Of a DNA stretch of 64,000 nucleotides, positions 1 through 12,800 are shown one piece after another. The position numbers were made by a program, and so were the translations under genes. How positions within the stretch are numbered: position 1 is the stretch's first letter; each line of letters opens with the position of its first letter. The stretch is from Niebla homalea (lineage: Eukaryota > Ascomycota > Lecanoromycetes > Lecanorales > Ramalinaceae). A model generated the notes under the pieces. It was not told the DNA's origin. It made no database searches and saw only the letters and a list, made by a program, of their open reading frames with translations. The stretch lies in the NCBI GenBank assembly GCA_019925105.1, contig JAHGAU010000002.1, positions 1,984,001 to 2,048,000 of the forward strand, read 5' to 3'.

Positions 1-1500
1 AATAATAAGTTAAATAACGCTTAAAATAAGTAAAAAAATTAAGGTTAATAAAATACGCGTATTAAAGCGTATAAAACGCGTAATAATAATATGAAAATAA
101 TAAGTAAATAAAAGGGTAAAAAGGCCAATACGGTATTAACGGCGAAGGGTATAAGCGGGAGGAAAATATAAAAAAACCGTAATAAAAGTATTATTAAGGA
201 TATATAAAAAAAAATTAAAATTAATAAAAAGGATAAAACCTTAAGGGATTAAAAGTAAAAGGCAGAGACAGTACGTTGCCCGGTAAATAAGGACGAAAAA
301 ACGGTAAAAAAAGCGGTAAAAACCTTAAAAAAACTCCTTATAATAAAATGGAAAAATATTACGCCGGAGACTTAGCCGATATTATGGATTAAGTTAAAAA
401 GCGTAAAAGACTTTTATATAAAAATAGGGGTAAAATTAAGGGAAACGGAGCGGCTATAGGGCTTTTAAGGGACGGTAATAAGGGCGTTAATAAAAAATAA
501 AAATAACGGCTTAAGGTTAAGGGTATAAAACGAAGGTATAAAGGCGGCGGCCCCTTAAATAAAAGAAAACTAAGCGATAAGGGTAATAAAAAGGATACCC
601 ATAATAGAGAATAAAAGGATAACGGAGGAGAAAACGGCCGTATTAAAAAAGGCGAAAATAATAATAATCCGTTTATTTAATAATAAGGAAAAAAACGCGG
701 TTATAAAAATAAATTTATTATAATTAATAAAAGCTTTTAAGGTAACAATAAAATTATTAATAAAATAAATTATTATAATATATAAACTATAAAGTAAAAA
801 TATCTTTTTTAATATAACGTTATTAAAGGTAAAAGAAAGCTTAAAGAAATTTAAAACTTAAATTAATAAGAAAGAATATAAGTTGGTTAAGGTTTTAAGG
901 TAATCGTTTACCGTTATAATAAATAAAATATACTTATTATGTTTTAAAAAAATTAAAAAAGAAATTACGTTAAAAAATATAAAAAAAAAAAATATGGTTT
1001 TTTACTTAAGGCTTAAAATCGTTAATTATAAGTTTCCGTTGGTAATAAAAAAACTTAATTTTTTAAGACGCGTAAAGAAATACTTTACCGTTATATTAAG
1101 CGTAACGTTAATAAAAATATATAATAATATTTTAAATAAAAAGATTATTAAAAAAGGATTTCTTAAGATAATTCGGCTATAAAAGAAAGTAATTAATATT
1201 TATTAATATTTTAAATATTAAGGTTATAAATATATTATTATAAAATACTTTAATATTATAAAATATACGGCTTATATTAAGGGCTATAATACTTATAAGT
1301 ATATAAAGTTAATAATTAAGGGGCTTATAAAGGATATGCTTAAATACGCCGTATATAATAAGGAGGGATATTTAATATAGGATCTTAAATATATAATAAG
1401 AGTTAAAGAAATTAAACGTAAAAAGACCCGGATAACCGCGAAAATCTAACAGTATAATATATATAAGATTAATTTAATGGGTTAATTAAAAATAACCTTA
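1..1500. repeat. unresolved RIP-degraded repeat, left edge
   Basis: This AT-rich sequence has very purine-rich stretches on the plus strand (about 120-700) that would read as Lys/Arg-rich peptide, as in retroelement gag or nucleic-acid-binding proteins. A 62-codon open stretch at 994-1182 continues as a degenerate frame to about 1450. I could not find a decisive reverse transcriptase or integrase motif. The piece is truncated by the window start. It is probably internal sequence of an LTR element whose LTR-like end begins near 1501, but the family is not assigned. Confidence 0.45.
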
Positions 1501-1722
1501 GAAAAGATGAGAAGAGATAAAAGAGCAAAAATAATGAAATAGCAGGTAATAATAAAGTACAATTAAAGATAGGCCGTAGCCCTTATATAAGTTGGTAAAA
1601 TATAGGTTGCTTATTATTATAATCCGTTATACTTTTTTTTTTTTAAGTATATATAAATTAATTTTATTCTTAATTAACCCTTTTAATATTTCTTTTCTTT
1701 TATATACTTATCTATAAGTTTT
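1501..1722. repeat. repeat E, copy 1 (LTR-like), interrupted by gypsy A1
   Basis: This stretch aligns directly with 21,689 to about 21,912, the two copies differing mainly by C/T and G/A changes. In this copy the match stops at 1722, where the full-length gypsy element begins, and resumes at 8636 to about 8665 after it. The second copy is uninterrupted and preserves the empty target site. The length of about 250 bp and position at an element edge suggest an LTR, but I could not confirm its ends. Confidence 0.6.
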
Positions 1723-1868
1723 TGTTGGTGTATGGACCAAAAAGTGTGATAATGTATGAATAATGATTCTACCTGAAGGATGGGAGCATTATAAGGATGC
1801 CTGTCCTCTACGTATAAAGGGTATCCTATACTTATTAATACTCTTATATATATATATTACACTTAATA
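1723..1868 (-). repeat. LTR of gypsy A1 (3' LTR in coding sense)
   Basis: This 146-bp terminal repeat begins with TGTTGG and ends TTAATA, corresponding to CTAACA in the partner LTR. It lies directly after target-duplication copy GTTTT. Its first 40 bases keep the unmutated G residues that are A in the partner. Confidence 0.88.
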
Positions 1869-4800
1869 AATACCATTAAAAGAAAAAAGGCTATTGCTTA
1901 TAGTAACGTTTACCTTAATATACCAATATAAATATTAATACTTAATAATATATTATACTCTCTATATCTTATGTTTTTATATTAAAATTTCACTTAATTT
2001 TATGGGGGCGGCTGTAACTACGCTTAAAACGGAACGTATAAGGAGTATTAGTAGACGATAAGGGTACTACTTTAATAAACGCCGGTAATCGCGATAAAAC
2101 AGGTTTATTACGGCGGGTAATAACGACGTTATTGAATTCAGGATATATAGTATAGAATTCATATAGTAAGTCTGGGTGTAACTTTAATAACGGAAGCTTA
2201 TTATTATATTTTATACTTTAAATAGCTTATTTAATTAAATATCTATTGTCCCTTTCCTTGCGAATAATTTTTTCAATAATATATTTTTTTTTATTCTCGG
2301 AATTAGCTTTAAAAATAAGCGGCGCGTTATAGTTAAGTTATTTATTAAAAGGGTTTTTTATTAAATTATTAATTAACTTTAATATATTAATTAAAATAAC
2401 CGGTGCTATCTTTATATTAACGGGCAATTCAAGCTTATATACGAGGTAACTGATTTTCTTAATAATAATAAAAGGTCCGGTACGTTATTAATATAGTTTA
2501 TAATTTTCAATACCGGGGATATTATATTTATTATATAACTTTAAATAGATTAAATTATTAATATTAAATTGAATTAATTTATAACTTTAATTATACCGGA
2601 ATTTAACTATTATTTACGTAAATTCCAGCGAGTCTTATATTTCTTTACGATTCTATAATTGAAGTATATTATATTTAAGAATTAAAGAGGTTATTAAAAA
2701 GTTTAAAAGGTCGCGGATATTTATACTATAATAAATTTTATTCAGAATAAATTTAATTAATACCGATTTTAAATTATTTAAGATACCTTAAATATATAAA
2801 ATAATATTTATCCAGTTATAATCCAGATACGTAATTATAAAATAACGTAATACGATTTTAACCGTTTAATTAGTCTTTTCTGATTAATTATTAATTTAAA
2901 AGTAATATACGTTAAACGTAAAAATACGAATATCTATTTCTTTAAATATAGATTTCCAAAATACGGAGATAAATTTACGATCTTTATTTAATATAATATT
3001 AAAGGGAATTCCTTATCCTTATTTTATTAATTTGGCCAATAATAATTTTACTTAATTATTAACCTTAAATTTAATATTATTAAGGAGTAAAAGTATTTAC
3101 TTAAAGAACTTATCGGTAATAATAAGGAGTATATCGTAATTATACCAATTTAATAAAGCGATAATAAAGTCTATATAAATTATATAGAAAATAATTAACG
3201 GGCTTAAAATTAATTAAAACGATCTATAAAGTATATACTTCTTAATTTAATTTAAGTTATATTTAAAGTAATATACGATATATTTCTATAATTATTTACT
3301 TAACTTAAGTAAATATATTAAGTTTATTAATTTATCGTAAGATCGGTTAAAGTTATTATATAATAAATTATTATATACTTATTAAAAGATTACCCCCTTA
3401 AGTTTATTAAGTATATATAATCGTAATAAATAATTAACGGATTCTAGGTTATAAATAAGGCCGTCCTTTAATATAAAACGCAATTTAATTTTTATATCTT
3501 ATAAATTTAACTCTTTTTTAATTATTAAGACTTTCTATAATTTTATTTATATTTTATCTTTTATATACTTTTCTTTAATCTGCTTTTTAAATTCGTTTAA
3601 AATATAAATATAATAGAAAATAATTAATTCACTATTATTTACGTTATCGAGAATTCTGATTTCTATAAATAAAGTTTACGTATTATTAATTAATCATAAG
3701 AGTATATTGGGAACGGTATTCGCCGAACTTAACTTATAACGTAGTAAAATATTGAATATTAATAAATATTATAATACGTAAATTAAACGGAGATTAAGCT
3801 TATTAATTATAAAGGTCTTTAGATTTATTTATTTAGAAATATTAATAATTACGTTATAATCGGTAAAAATTATATAGCCAGGTTTATAATAATTCGTTTC
3901 AATTAAGTATTTAATTTTACGTACGATCTAAACTATACCCGTAGTCTTTAACTCCGTAAGCCAATAATTTTTCTTGGCTATATTTAAGCTTCTATTAAGG
4001 AATATTATTGGTTATACTTTATTACGCGCAATTTTTAATAAATCGTTAATCTCTATAATGCTATAAAGTAACGGGTTATCCTTAATATAATATATTATAG
4101 CCGTAATATTTAATTCCTTTAATACGTTAATATTAATAAATAAGGGCCGATTAAGATTATAATATATAAGAAATAACGGTTTTAAAAACGCGTTTTTTAA
4201 ATCCTTAAAAGTACGGTTTTCTTCTTAAGTAAATATAAACTTAATCCGAAATATCCTTTATTTACGGCGTAGACCCGTATATTTTGGATCTGTTTTTCTT
4301 AAATCTATAATAAAAGAAATTTTATATATTTAAAATAAAATAACGTATTAAGCATAATTCTTTACTCCGGTATATAATTAATTTATAAAACCAAAAAAAA
4401 CTTTAAGGTCTCTTAATAAGTTAAAAAATTTAAGGTTTTATATAACCTTAATTTTATTATTAAGTATAAATATCCTTAAAAATTAACTTATTAATTAAGG
4501 AGCTTAATCGTAAAGTAATTAATAAATGATTTTATTAATAAAAAATTTACGTATTTATTTTTAAGAATTTAAAAGATTTAACATAAATAAATAATATACT
4601 CCTTTAATAAATAATTAAAAATAATTATATTATTTATAAATACTTACGTAAAATTTTATATTAAACGTAATATATTATTTATTTACCTTTATATATATAA
4701 AAAATTACCTTTAAAACTTATTAATATAACTGAAGATTCCTTTTAACCTTTATAAAAGATAATATAAAGTTTATGCCGATCGGATTTACGTATAAAAAAT

Positions 4801-7800
4801 TAATAAAAATAACCGCGGGTATCAATTACGGTAATATATTTATAATTTATAATTAAAGAAATTATTTCCTACTATAATAATAATAAATATAAATCGGAAA
4901 TTATAATTTTATTAAGTAATTAAATATCGATTATAATACGGCCCTTACGTCCATTTAAAATATTACGTTAAATAATAAAAGTAAAATATAAAAATTCCGT
5001 AAATTATATAAATTAATATAACTTACCCTTATTATATATTTTATTTAAAGCTTAATTTATAACCTTTTAATTTTTACGCTTAATATTATATACTTTCTTA
5101 AGTTTAATAATTATATTAAATTAAAAATTAATAAATATATATTGATTTTCTGGAATATTAATTATAATATTATTATCTTTAAAAATATTATTAAATTCTT
5201 TAACGATATTACTTAATTAAACTTATATATTTCCGTTATATATATAAATCCTAATGCCGTTAAATAAAACTTATTCCTTATAATTATCGATTTATAATAA
5301 TTAATTTAAATAGGTTTTTAAATAACCAAAAATTATAAAAATTATTCCGGAGAATATAAAGATTAATATTACTATTACGGTAACTTTACGAATTTATAAC
5401 TTAGATTTTTAAGTTCTCCATCCGTAAGTAACGAGTGGTATTAATGAACTTAAGATTATTATATAATAAGGTTACGGGGGTAAATTATATAAAATTCTAA
5501 ATTTTATTTTATATAATAAATTAACCTTTTGGTTAATATCGTTTTTAATTTAAATAACCGATATTTTTAAATTAATAATATACGTAAATATATTACCTCG
5601 GAATCCAAGATTATAAGATAGTATTAACTATAGTTTAAAGATAAAATCCCGGGACTTTAATAGTTCTTTTAAAGTCTTTTTTTTCTAATATATAATTAAT
5701 ATTTATACCGTATTATAAGTTAAGACTTAAGTTTATTATTTTATATAAATTATACGTTATAATTACGCTATTTCTTTTATAAAGGTAATTACCTTAATAC
5801 TTATATTTTTATAAGTATTAATAATATATTTTTAATTATTAAAATCGATTATTATTTTATTAAGAATTATAATATCGGTAACGATTAAAATATTAATAAA
5901 TAGATTACGTATTAAATAAATTTTAACCGCGATTTTTCTTAAGGTAAATATCGTATTTTTCTCCCTTAAGAAGAATAAATTAAATATTATAAATTTATCG
6001 GTAATTAACTTAAAATTATTAACGTTTATAACCGGAATTAACTTAAGTAATTTCTGGATTTTAAAATTTAAATCTAGAATTCGGGAGAATATAATATTGC
6101 GATTAATAATCGTAATAAGATACCCATTATTTATATAGAAGTTTATTACGGGTAAATTAAGGGTAAATTAAACTTTATTTATAATATATTGATATACCTT
6201 AAAGGTAAAGCTTATAAAATACGTATTCTTTATTGCAGTAAAGTTAATAATTATAAATAATACGTTATTAATTTATTAAACTTATATATATTAATTATCG
6301 ACGGATTAAATCCGTTAATTTAACGGAAAGGCCTTAAGAATATTTAAATTCATTCCTTTTAATTTTTAATAATTATATTTAAAATAAATAAAAAATTTAT
6401 TTCGCGATAAGTATTTTAATACGTATTTAATATATTAATAACGTATAAGGAATTAATATATAAAATATACCTTTTTTATAATAAGGTTATTATTATTTTA
6501 AGATCCTTCTAATTCCTCCTTATTAAGTAGCGTATTCTTTTCTTCTTTATCCTTAAGTATAAAGGCTTAATTAACCTTTTATTCTATATAATACGTTTAA
6601 TATTTAAAATCGGATCCTTTTTTTAAGGGTTTTAATTTTCCTTAATTTAACGTTAATATTTTCTTTTATAACGTTAAAAACAATTATTATTATCCTTTTT
6701 TTTAAGGGTATATATCGTAAGCTTTATTTTATTTATACGTTTAAGAGGATAATATTAATAATTAAGAAAAAGGATCGGTTTTTAAATTTTTTATAAAATT
6801 CCGGTTACCTTAAAATAACGTACTTATTCTATGATTTTACGGATATATTTATAAAGGTACGTAATATTTAATAGCGTAAACTTATTAACTATATTTAAAT
6901 TTATTTATAAGTTTAAAGTAATTATTAATAATAATAATTATATTTAATAATTATAGATCCCGTTAAAATTCCAAATTTAACCCGCCGTAAATAAGCGTAA
7001 ATTAATTTTAAATATTATTAAAATTCAATATATATATAGCCCGTAAAATAATTTACGTATATTTACGGGGTTCCCGGTTTTAAAAATATTATTTATAATA
7101 TATTTTTCGGTAACCAGAATATTTAAGCCGACTTATTAAAATAACTTAAATTTAACGATAATTTAAGAAGTTTATTTAATTAAACCGTTATTATATTTAA
7201 TAAGTTATTTCTTAATATTTAATAACTTTATAATATATTATTTTAAAGTAATATTTCTTAAGTATAATTATAAATTATTTTATAGCAATTATATATTTAT
7301 TATTTAAATAATATCCTTTAATCGATCAATAAAGATATATATATCCCGGAAAAAAATATATTTCCCGGAATACTTAATTATAGGAGCTATATCGGAAGAC
7401 TTATTTTCATAAAAAGGATTAAAAAATCCGATATTACCGGGATTAAAATTTATTAATTAATTTAATTATAAGCCTTTTATTAATTATATTATATTATTAG
7501 AAAAAAAGAATAAATTATTACCAGGATTATTTTATTATTAACTTTATATAATAACGGGAATTAATTCTTAAATTATATTTTATAGTTATATTATTTATTT
7601 TTTAATAAAACCTACTATTTTTAACCGATTAAGCGGATTAATAAGTTAAGCGAAAATTGCTTTTTTAATAAAAATATTTTTTATTTAATATAATAAACTT
7701 AAGTTTAATAAACTTAAATTTAATATATTAAATTTATTGGACTCAGATTCCGGTTTAATACTTAAAGTTAAAAGGGAACGTTATAATATTAACGTTAATA

Positions 7801-8489
7801 TAAAAGGTAAATCTAATGGCTACTATAATAATAGAAAATTATCTAATAGAAATAATAATCTTATAATATTAAGTTTTTAAGGACTTTAACCGTATTAACA
7901 TAATTTAAATTTACTTAATTTCATTAAGGTTAATAATAATCTATATAGTAGTTATAACGATAATAGGGCGTTTTCAAAATATAATAGATTACGTTAAAGT
8001 ATTAAAGGATCTAAAATTTAATTTTTAAAAATTAAATTAAGAAAAGTAATAAATTCTATAACTTCAGAAGATTTTAATTAAAGTAATCTGTTTACGGTAA
8101 ATATAATTCTTAAGTTACTTAATTATTAATTATTCTTAATTATTTAAGCGATTCCTTCTGAAGTTAAATATAAGATAGCCGCGGCTATTAAGTTACCGGA
8201 TTTTAGTAAGGCGTTTAATTAATAGGTTAAAATAATAATATTAGAATCCAGTAATACTTAAGAAGCTTATAATATATATATTTTTTTTATAATACCGTTT
8301 TTAGTTTTTCTTTAAAAATATTTAAAAGCAAATTAAAAGTAGTATTTTAAAGGATATAAGGTTAATATTTCTAATACTGCTATAAAGGAAGTGTCCGCTA
8401 TAATTAATAAATTAATGCTTTAGTTTATATTAATGGATTTTACGATATATATTAATATGGTATTAATATAAATAGCTATTACTACCATT

Positions 8490-8635
8490 TATTAATATAT
8501 AAACCAAAAAGTATAATAATATATAAATAATAATTCTACCTGAAGGATAGGAGCATTATAAGGATGCCTATCCTCTACGTACAAAGGGTGTCCTACACCT
8601 ATTAATGCTCCCATGCATGCATACTGCACCTAACA
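8490..8635 (-). repeat. LTR of gypsy A1 (5' LTR in coding sense)
   Basis: This 146-bp repeat is paired with 1723-1868. It begins TATTAATATATA (RIP-mutated TGTTGG start) and ends CCTAACA, followed by target-duplication copy GTTTT at 8636-8640. The reverse complement of the adjacent 8474-8489 gives a primer-binding site starting TGGTAG, which sets this as the 5' LTR of a minus-strand element. Confidence 0.88.
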
Positions 8636-8640
8636 GTTTT

Positions 8641-9719
8641 ATATTTTTTATATTTTTTTCCTTTTTAGTTCCCTTTATAATAAAATATTATCTTTAATAT
8701 TATTATATTTTAAATTATATTATACTTATTTATATATATTTTAATTATATATATACTACTCATAATATCCTTTTAATAATCTGAATTATTATAAGTATAA
8801 AAATTAAAAAGGTATTAATATAATAATAACTTACTTCTGTTCCCTTTATAATAAATTTGCCTTTCCGATATTATATATTATTAATAAGTAATTTTTATTT
8901 TTTAATATCGTTTATATATATATTTACTTATCCTTTTTATAGCCTTATTTTTAAATTTTACTTAATAATAATAAATAAGTATATTAAGATTTAATTTTCT
9001 TAAGGATAACCTCCCGGTCTTATTATTTTAATTTATTAATAACGGTAATCTTAATACTTTATATTTATTTATCTTAAAGCTTAAGCTATTTATATTTATA
9101 TTTTCCTTAAACATAATACGCTTAGTCCGTATAAGGGTATAATACGTTTTATTTTGTTCGTTAAAAGATTATAAATACCGCCCTTTATAAGGATAGGATT
9201 TTACGATTAATTATTTTTTATTTTATTCTTCTATTTATATACTTTTAATATTTCTTTTAATCCTATTATTATTAAGTATATTTTTAATAGGTTTATTACG
9301 TAACTTTAAGTATATCTTAAAAAAACTTAATCATTTAAGTAAACTTTATTTAAATTTTATTTTATAAATCTTAATATTTTTCTTCGTTAACGTATTTAAG
9401 ATAATATTTTATATAACTACTTAGCTTATATCCGTCTATTAATACTGCCTTTATATCGGTTTATTATATTAATCTTAAGAAAGTAATTAAGGGAAATAAT
9501 AATTTATTATAATTATTATTACTTAAGAAGGTAAAGGAAAGAAAGAAAAAAAAAATATTATCTATTAATCTTCGGATAGCTTTTTAACCTTTATATAAAC
9601 TCCTTTAAAGCTCGGTATTATATCTAATAATATTTATTAAAGGCATACTTTTTATTATAACTCTTAATATTTACCCTTATTTACTTATATGTTTTTCCCT
9701 TAATTAATTAATATATTAA
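8641..9719. repeat. unresolved RIP-degraded sequence
   Basis: The first 25 bases continue repeat E. The rest is strongly AT-rich with the same CpA/TpG depletion and scattered CpG. I found no readable retroelement domain, terminal repeat or intact frame here. It may be internal sequence of the element into which gypsy A1 and the solo LTR at 9725 inserted. Confidence 0.4.
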
Positions 9720-9724
9720 GTACC

Positions 9725-9887
9725 TGTTACGTGCAAGCAGTACAGATACCAAGATAGGCATAGCGCAGGGGCTTAGGGCTATGTATGCTTGGCGCGCACC
9801 TACATAACTAGCAACACCGTCCATAGTTGCAATCCAGGCAGTTACCACTCCACCCTCAATACCTGCACTTCGTCTTTTTCCCTGACA
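9725..9887. mobile_element. solo LTR, family B, with target duplication GTACC
   Basis: This 163-bp sequence starts TGTTACGTG and ends CCCTGACA, the TG..CA ends of an LTR, with perfect 5-bp duplications GTACC at 9720-9724 and 9888-9892. It matches, in reverse complement, the repeats at 23,848-24,002 and 24,864-24,959. It keeps many CpA and TpG steps although the sequence around it has lost them, so it either inserted after the host was mutated or was too short for RIP to recognise. Two LTRs normally recombine to leave such a solo copy. Confidence 0.88.
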
Positions 9888-9892
9888 GTACC

Positions 9893-12800
9893 CTTAAAGC
9901 CGTATTTACTTATAAATAAAATGTATCTTTATATTCTCTTAATAACTTATATACGATCGTTCCGATACGGGCATTTCTAGAAAACATATTAAAAGGGGTT
10001 CTTTTTAAACGTGGTAATATTGCTTATTATCTTTATTAAGTTCCGTCTTAACCGGTTCCGTCGGTAAGTAAAACGTTAAAGGTAACGTTTAATTATTTAT
10101 TTATTTTATAATTATATTATATAGCCGTTTACTTTATCCTTCTTTCTTATTTATTTTTTTATTTCTTCTTATTTCTTTAAATTCTTTTGTTTTTTTAACT
10201 TTTTTACTCTTTAACTCCTTTTATACTTTAATTAATTTATTTTAAATTTAACTTAATTTTATATTTAATTATTAATTATCCTTTTAAGAATATATATAAG
10301 TTTTTAACCTTAATATTAATTATTTATTTTATATTTATATTAACTTCCTTATAGTCTTTTCGGAATTTTTAATTTAAATTATATTAATTAAAATTACTTT
10401 TATTATATTTTTATACCTTAAAAAATATACCTTAATTATTAATTTCGTTAAATTAAATAAATATATTTTTATTATTATTAAGGTTTATTTAAATATTAAT
10501 TAAATAGTTTATTTAAAGCTATATCCGTTAATCTTTTATAACCTTAATTTATTTTAACTTTCTTATTTTTAAGAGCTTCTTACGGTATATATTTAGGTTT
10601 ATACTTTTTATATACGTAAAGGTACTTAGGTATATACCCGGTATTAATAAATTAATAGCGGTTATCGTTTTACCTTTATTAATTACCGTTATATTAAGGG
10701 TTTATTAAATAATACTTATTTAAATTATATCTTTAAATATTAACCGGGCGATTATAGTTTCTATTTAAATATATATAAATTATTTCGCTTTTTAATCGAT
10801 TATTATTAATTCTTTTTTATAGATTTTTAATATCGGAATATAATTTAAATAAGTATTTTTTTTAATACGTTATATATTATTTAATCCCGATATTAATTGT
10901 AAATCTAATATAAAAGGTTTTATATATTCTATAATTAATTATAATTTATAATTAACTTAATAACTATAGCTTTAATAAGTATCTTTTATTATATTTTCTG
11001 CTTTTAATATTTATCCGTTATTATTATAATTTATTCCTGAATTTCGGTTATTTAATTCTACTATTTATTTACCTTAATAATCCCCATTTAATTATTATTT
11101 ACCGTCTTTATCCGCTTAATTAATTTAATTATTTATATTTTTTACTTTTTACTTATTAATTTAAGTAACTTTTTTAATTTAAATAATCTTTTTATTAATA
11201 CGTTAATCCGGCCCTACCGGAATTATAAGATTATTCCGGTCGTATAAGCCCGCTTAACGTAATAAAGTTTATATAAAATATAGTCCGTTCTTTTTAAGGA
11301 TTAATTCTTTAATTAAATCTTATAAATAATCGCTTAAGAAAAAGTAATACCGTTTACTTAACTTTAACTTAATGGAGGACGTTATTAATTTAAGTTTTAT
11401 TAACTTTAATTTCGGTAAGTTATTTCTCCTTTTTATATATAAAGTAATTATTAATTAATTTTCTATTTAAATAATAAGCTTACCCGGGCTTTTTTATTAA
11501 TTTTTTTTTTTAAGTCCATTATTCGTATTATACGTACGCAGTAGCTTTTACCCGTATTTCTATAAATATCTTTCCCTTAATAAGCTCCTCCCTTTATTTT
11601 ATCCCCGTATATATGATAGTTTTTAAAGTTTTTAACTTAAATATAACTCTTTAACCGTTCTCATTTAAAGTTACTTCCGTAAATAATACGGTTATATTTT
11701 AGGGAAAGATTTACGTTTTTCTCCGACTTTATATCGCTGACCTTAATAGACCTTATATTTTCAATTATTCTTAAGCTTATTATACTTAATTTATATTACT
11801 TAACTTTGATTTTAAACCGTAATTATTATAAATATTATTATAGTTTTAATTTTAATATACGCTTTATTAAAAAAGTATATATATAGTTATCCGCGGATTA
11901 AAGTTTTAATTAATTTTAAGTTATTTTATTAGCTTTTTCGGTTATATTATCGGGCTTATTTATTAAGTCGCCTCCTTAATAACGGGTTATTTTCATTTTA
12001 AGTTACGTCCTTATATATATACCGGTCCTTTTACTCCGCCTCCGCCCCCGCTCTTAAGGTAAAATAGTTAATACGGTCTTATGCCCCGTAATTACCGTAA
12101 TAAAGGTTAATCTTAAATTTAATTATTTATCTTAAAAGCATAATTAAGGCCTTAATTACCCGTTATTTAAAATGATTTTTATATTTATATTAATAATATA
12201 TTTTATTTATATTCTTAACGTAATATCTATAATAAGTTTCATATTTAAACCTATAATCCGTAAAAGAAATATCCTTTTAAATAAACTTTTTAATATATAA
12301 CCTTAATATTTAATTATACTTTTATTCGTATATTACTTTTAATACGTTTTTTCTTTCTTTTTAAGGAAATATTTCTAATTATAAATAATTATAACTTTTT
12401 TATAATTTCGTTATTTTATAACTTATAATATAATAAATAAAAGACTATAAATAAAAAATTAAGGATTTAATATCCTTTTATTCGTACTTATTTCCTTTAA
12501 ATCTTTACTATATTTTTACTTCCCTTCTTTCTTAATTTTTCGTTTTTAACTATGTTTATTAAAGTAGCTATTTATTCCTTTTTTCCCCCCCCTTTTTTTT
12601 TTAATTTTTAAATCCGTATTCTCTTAAGGTCCTTAATATATTAAAATATAAAAGTAAATAAAATAAAAATATAAAGGAAACGGCGTCGTATTATTTATAT
12701 ATATTTCCTCCCTTTAAATCGTATTATTTATGGTTATAACGGTTTTTAAAGGATTAAAGCGTTCTCCGTTTACGTCCGCCGGATTTTAATTTTCTTTATT

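Larger units (their letters stand above)
1723..8635 (-). mobile_element. full-length Ty3/gypsy LTR retrotransposon A1 (RIP-dead)
   Basis: The element is 6,913 bp with 146-bp LTRs at 1723-1868 and 8490-8635 and a perfect 5-bp target duplication GTTTT at 1718-1722 and 8636-8640. Coding sense is minus: the primer-binding site (TGGTAGTAATAGC read on the minus strand) abuts the right LTR at about 8474-8489. Better-preserved relatives show protease-like sequence matching about 5970-6030 and integrase C-terminal sequence matching about 2740-2830, giving the order gag-pro-(RT/RNase H)-integrase from right to left. Every frame carries many stops, so it is non-autonomous and inactive. The left LTR start reads TGTTGGTGTATGGACC; the right LTR has the same 16 bases with each G changed to A, a textbook RIP pattern. 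Confidence 0.88.

Noticed and set aside
994..1182. 62-codon open stretch resembling a gypsy RT start (PLV..KYFTVI)
   Set aside because: The resemblance is limited to about 20 positions, and the sequence after it does not continue as RT but as a Lys/Tyr-rich frame. I leave the family unassigned.
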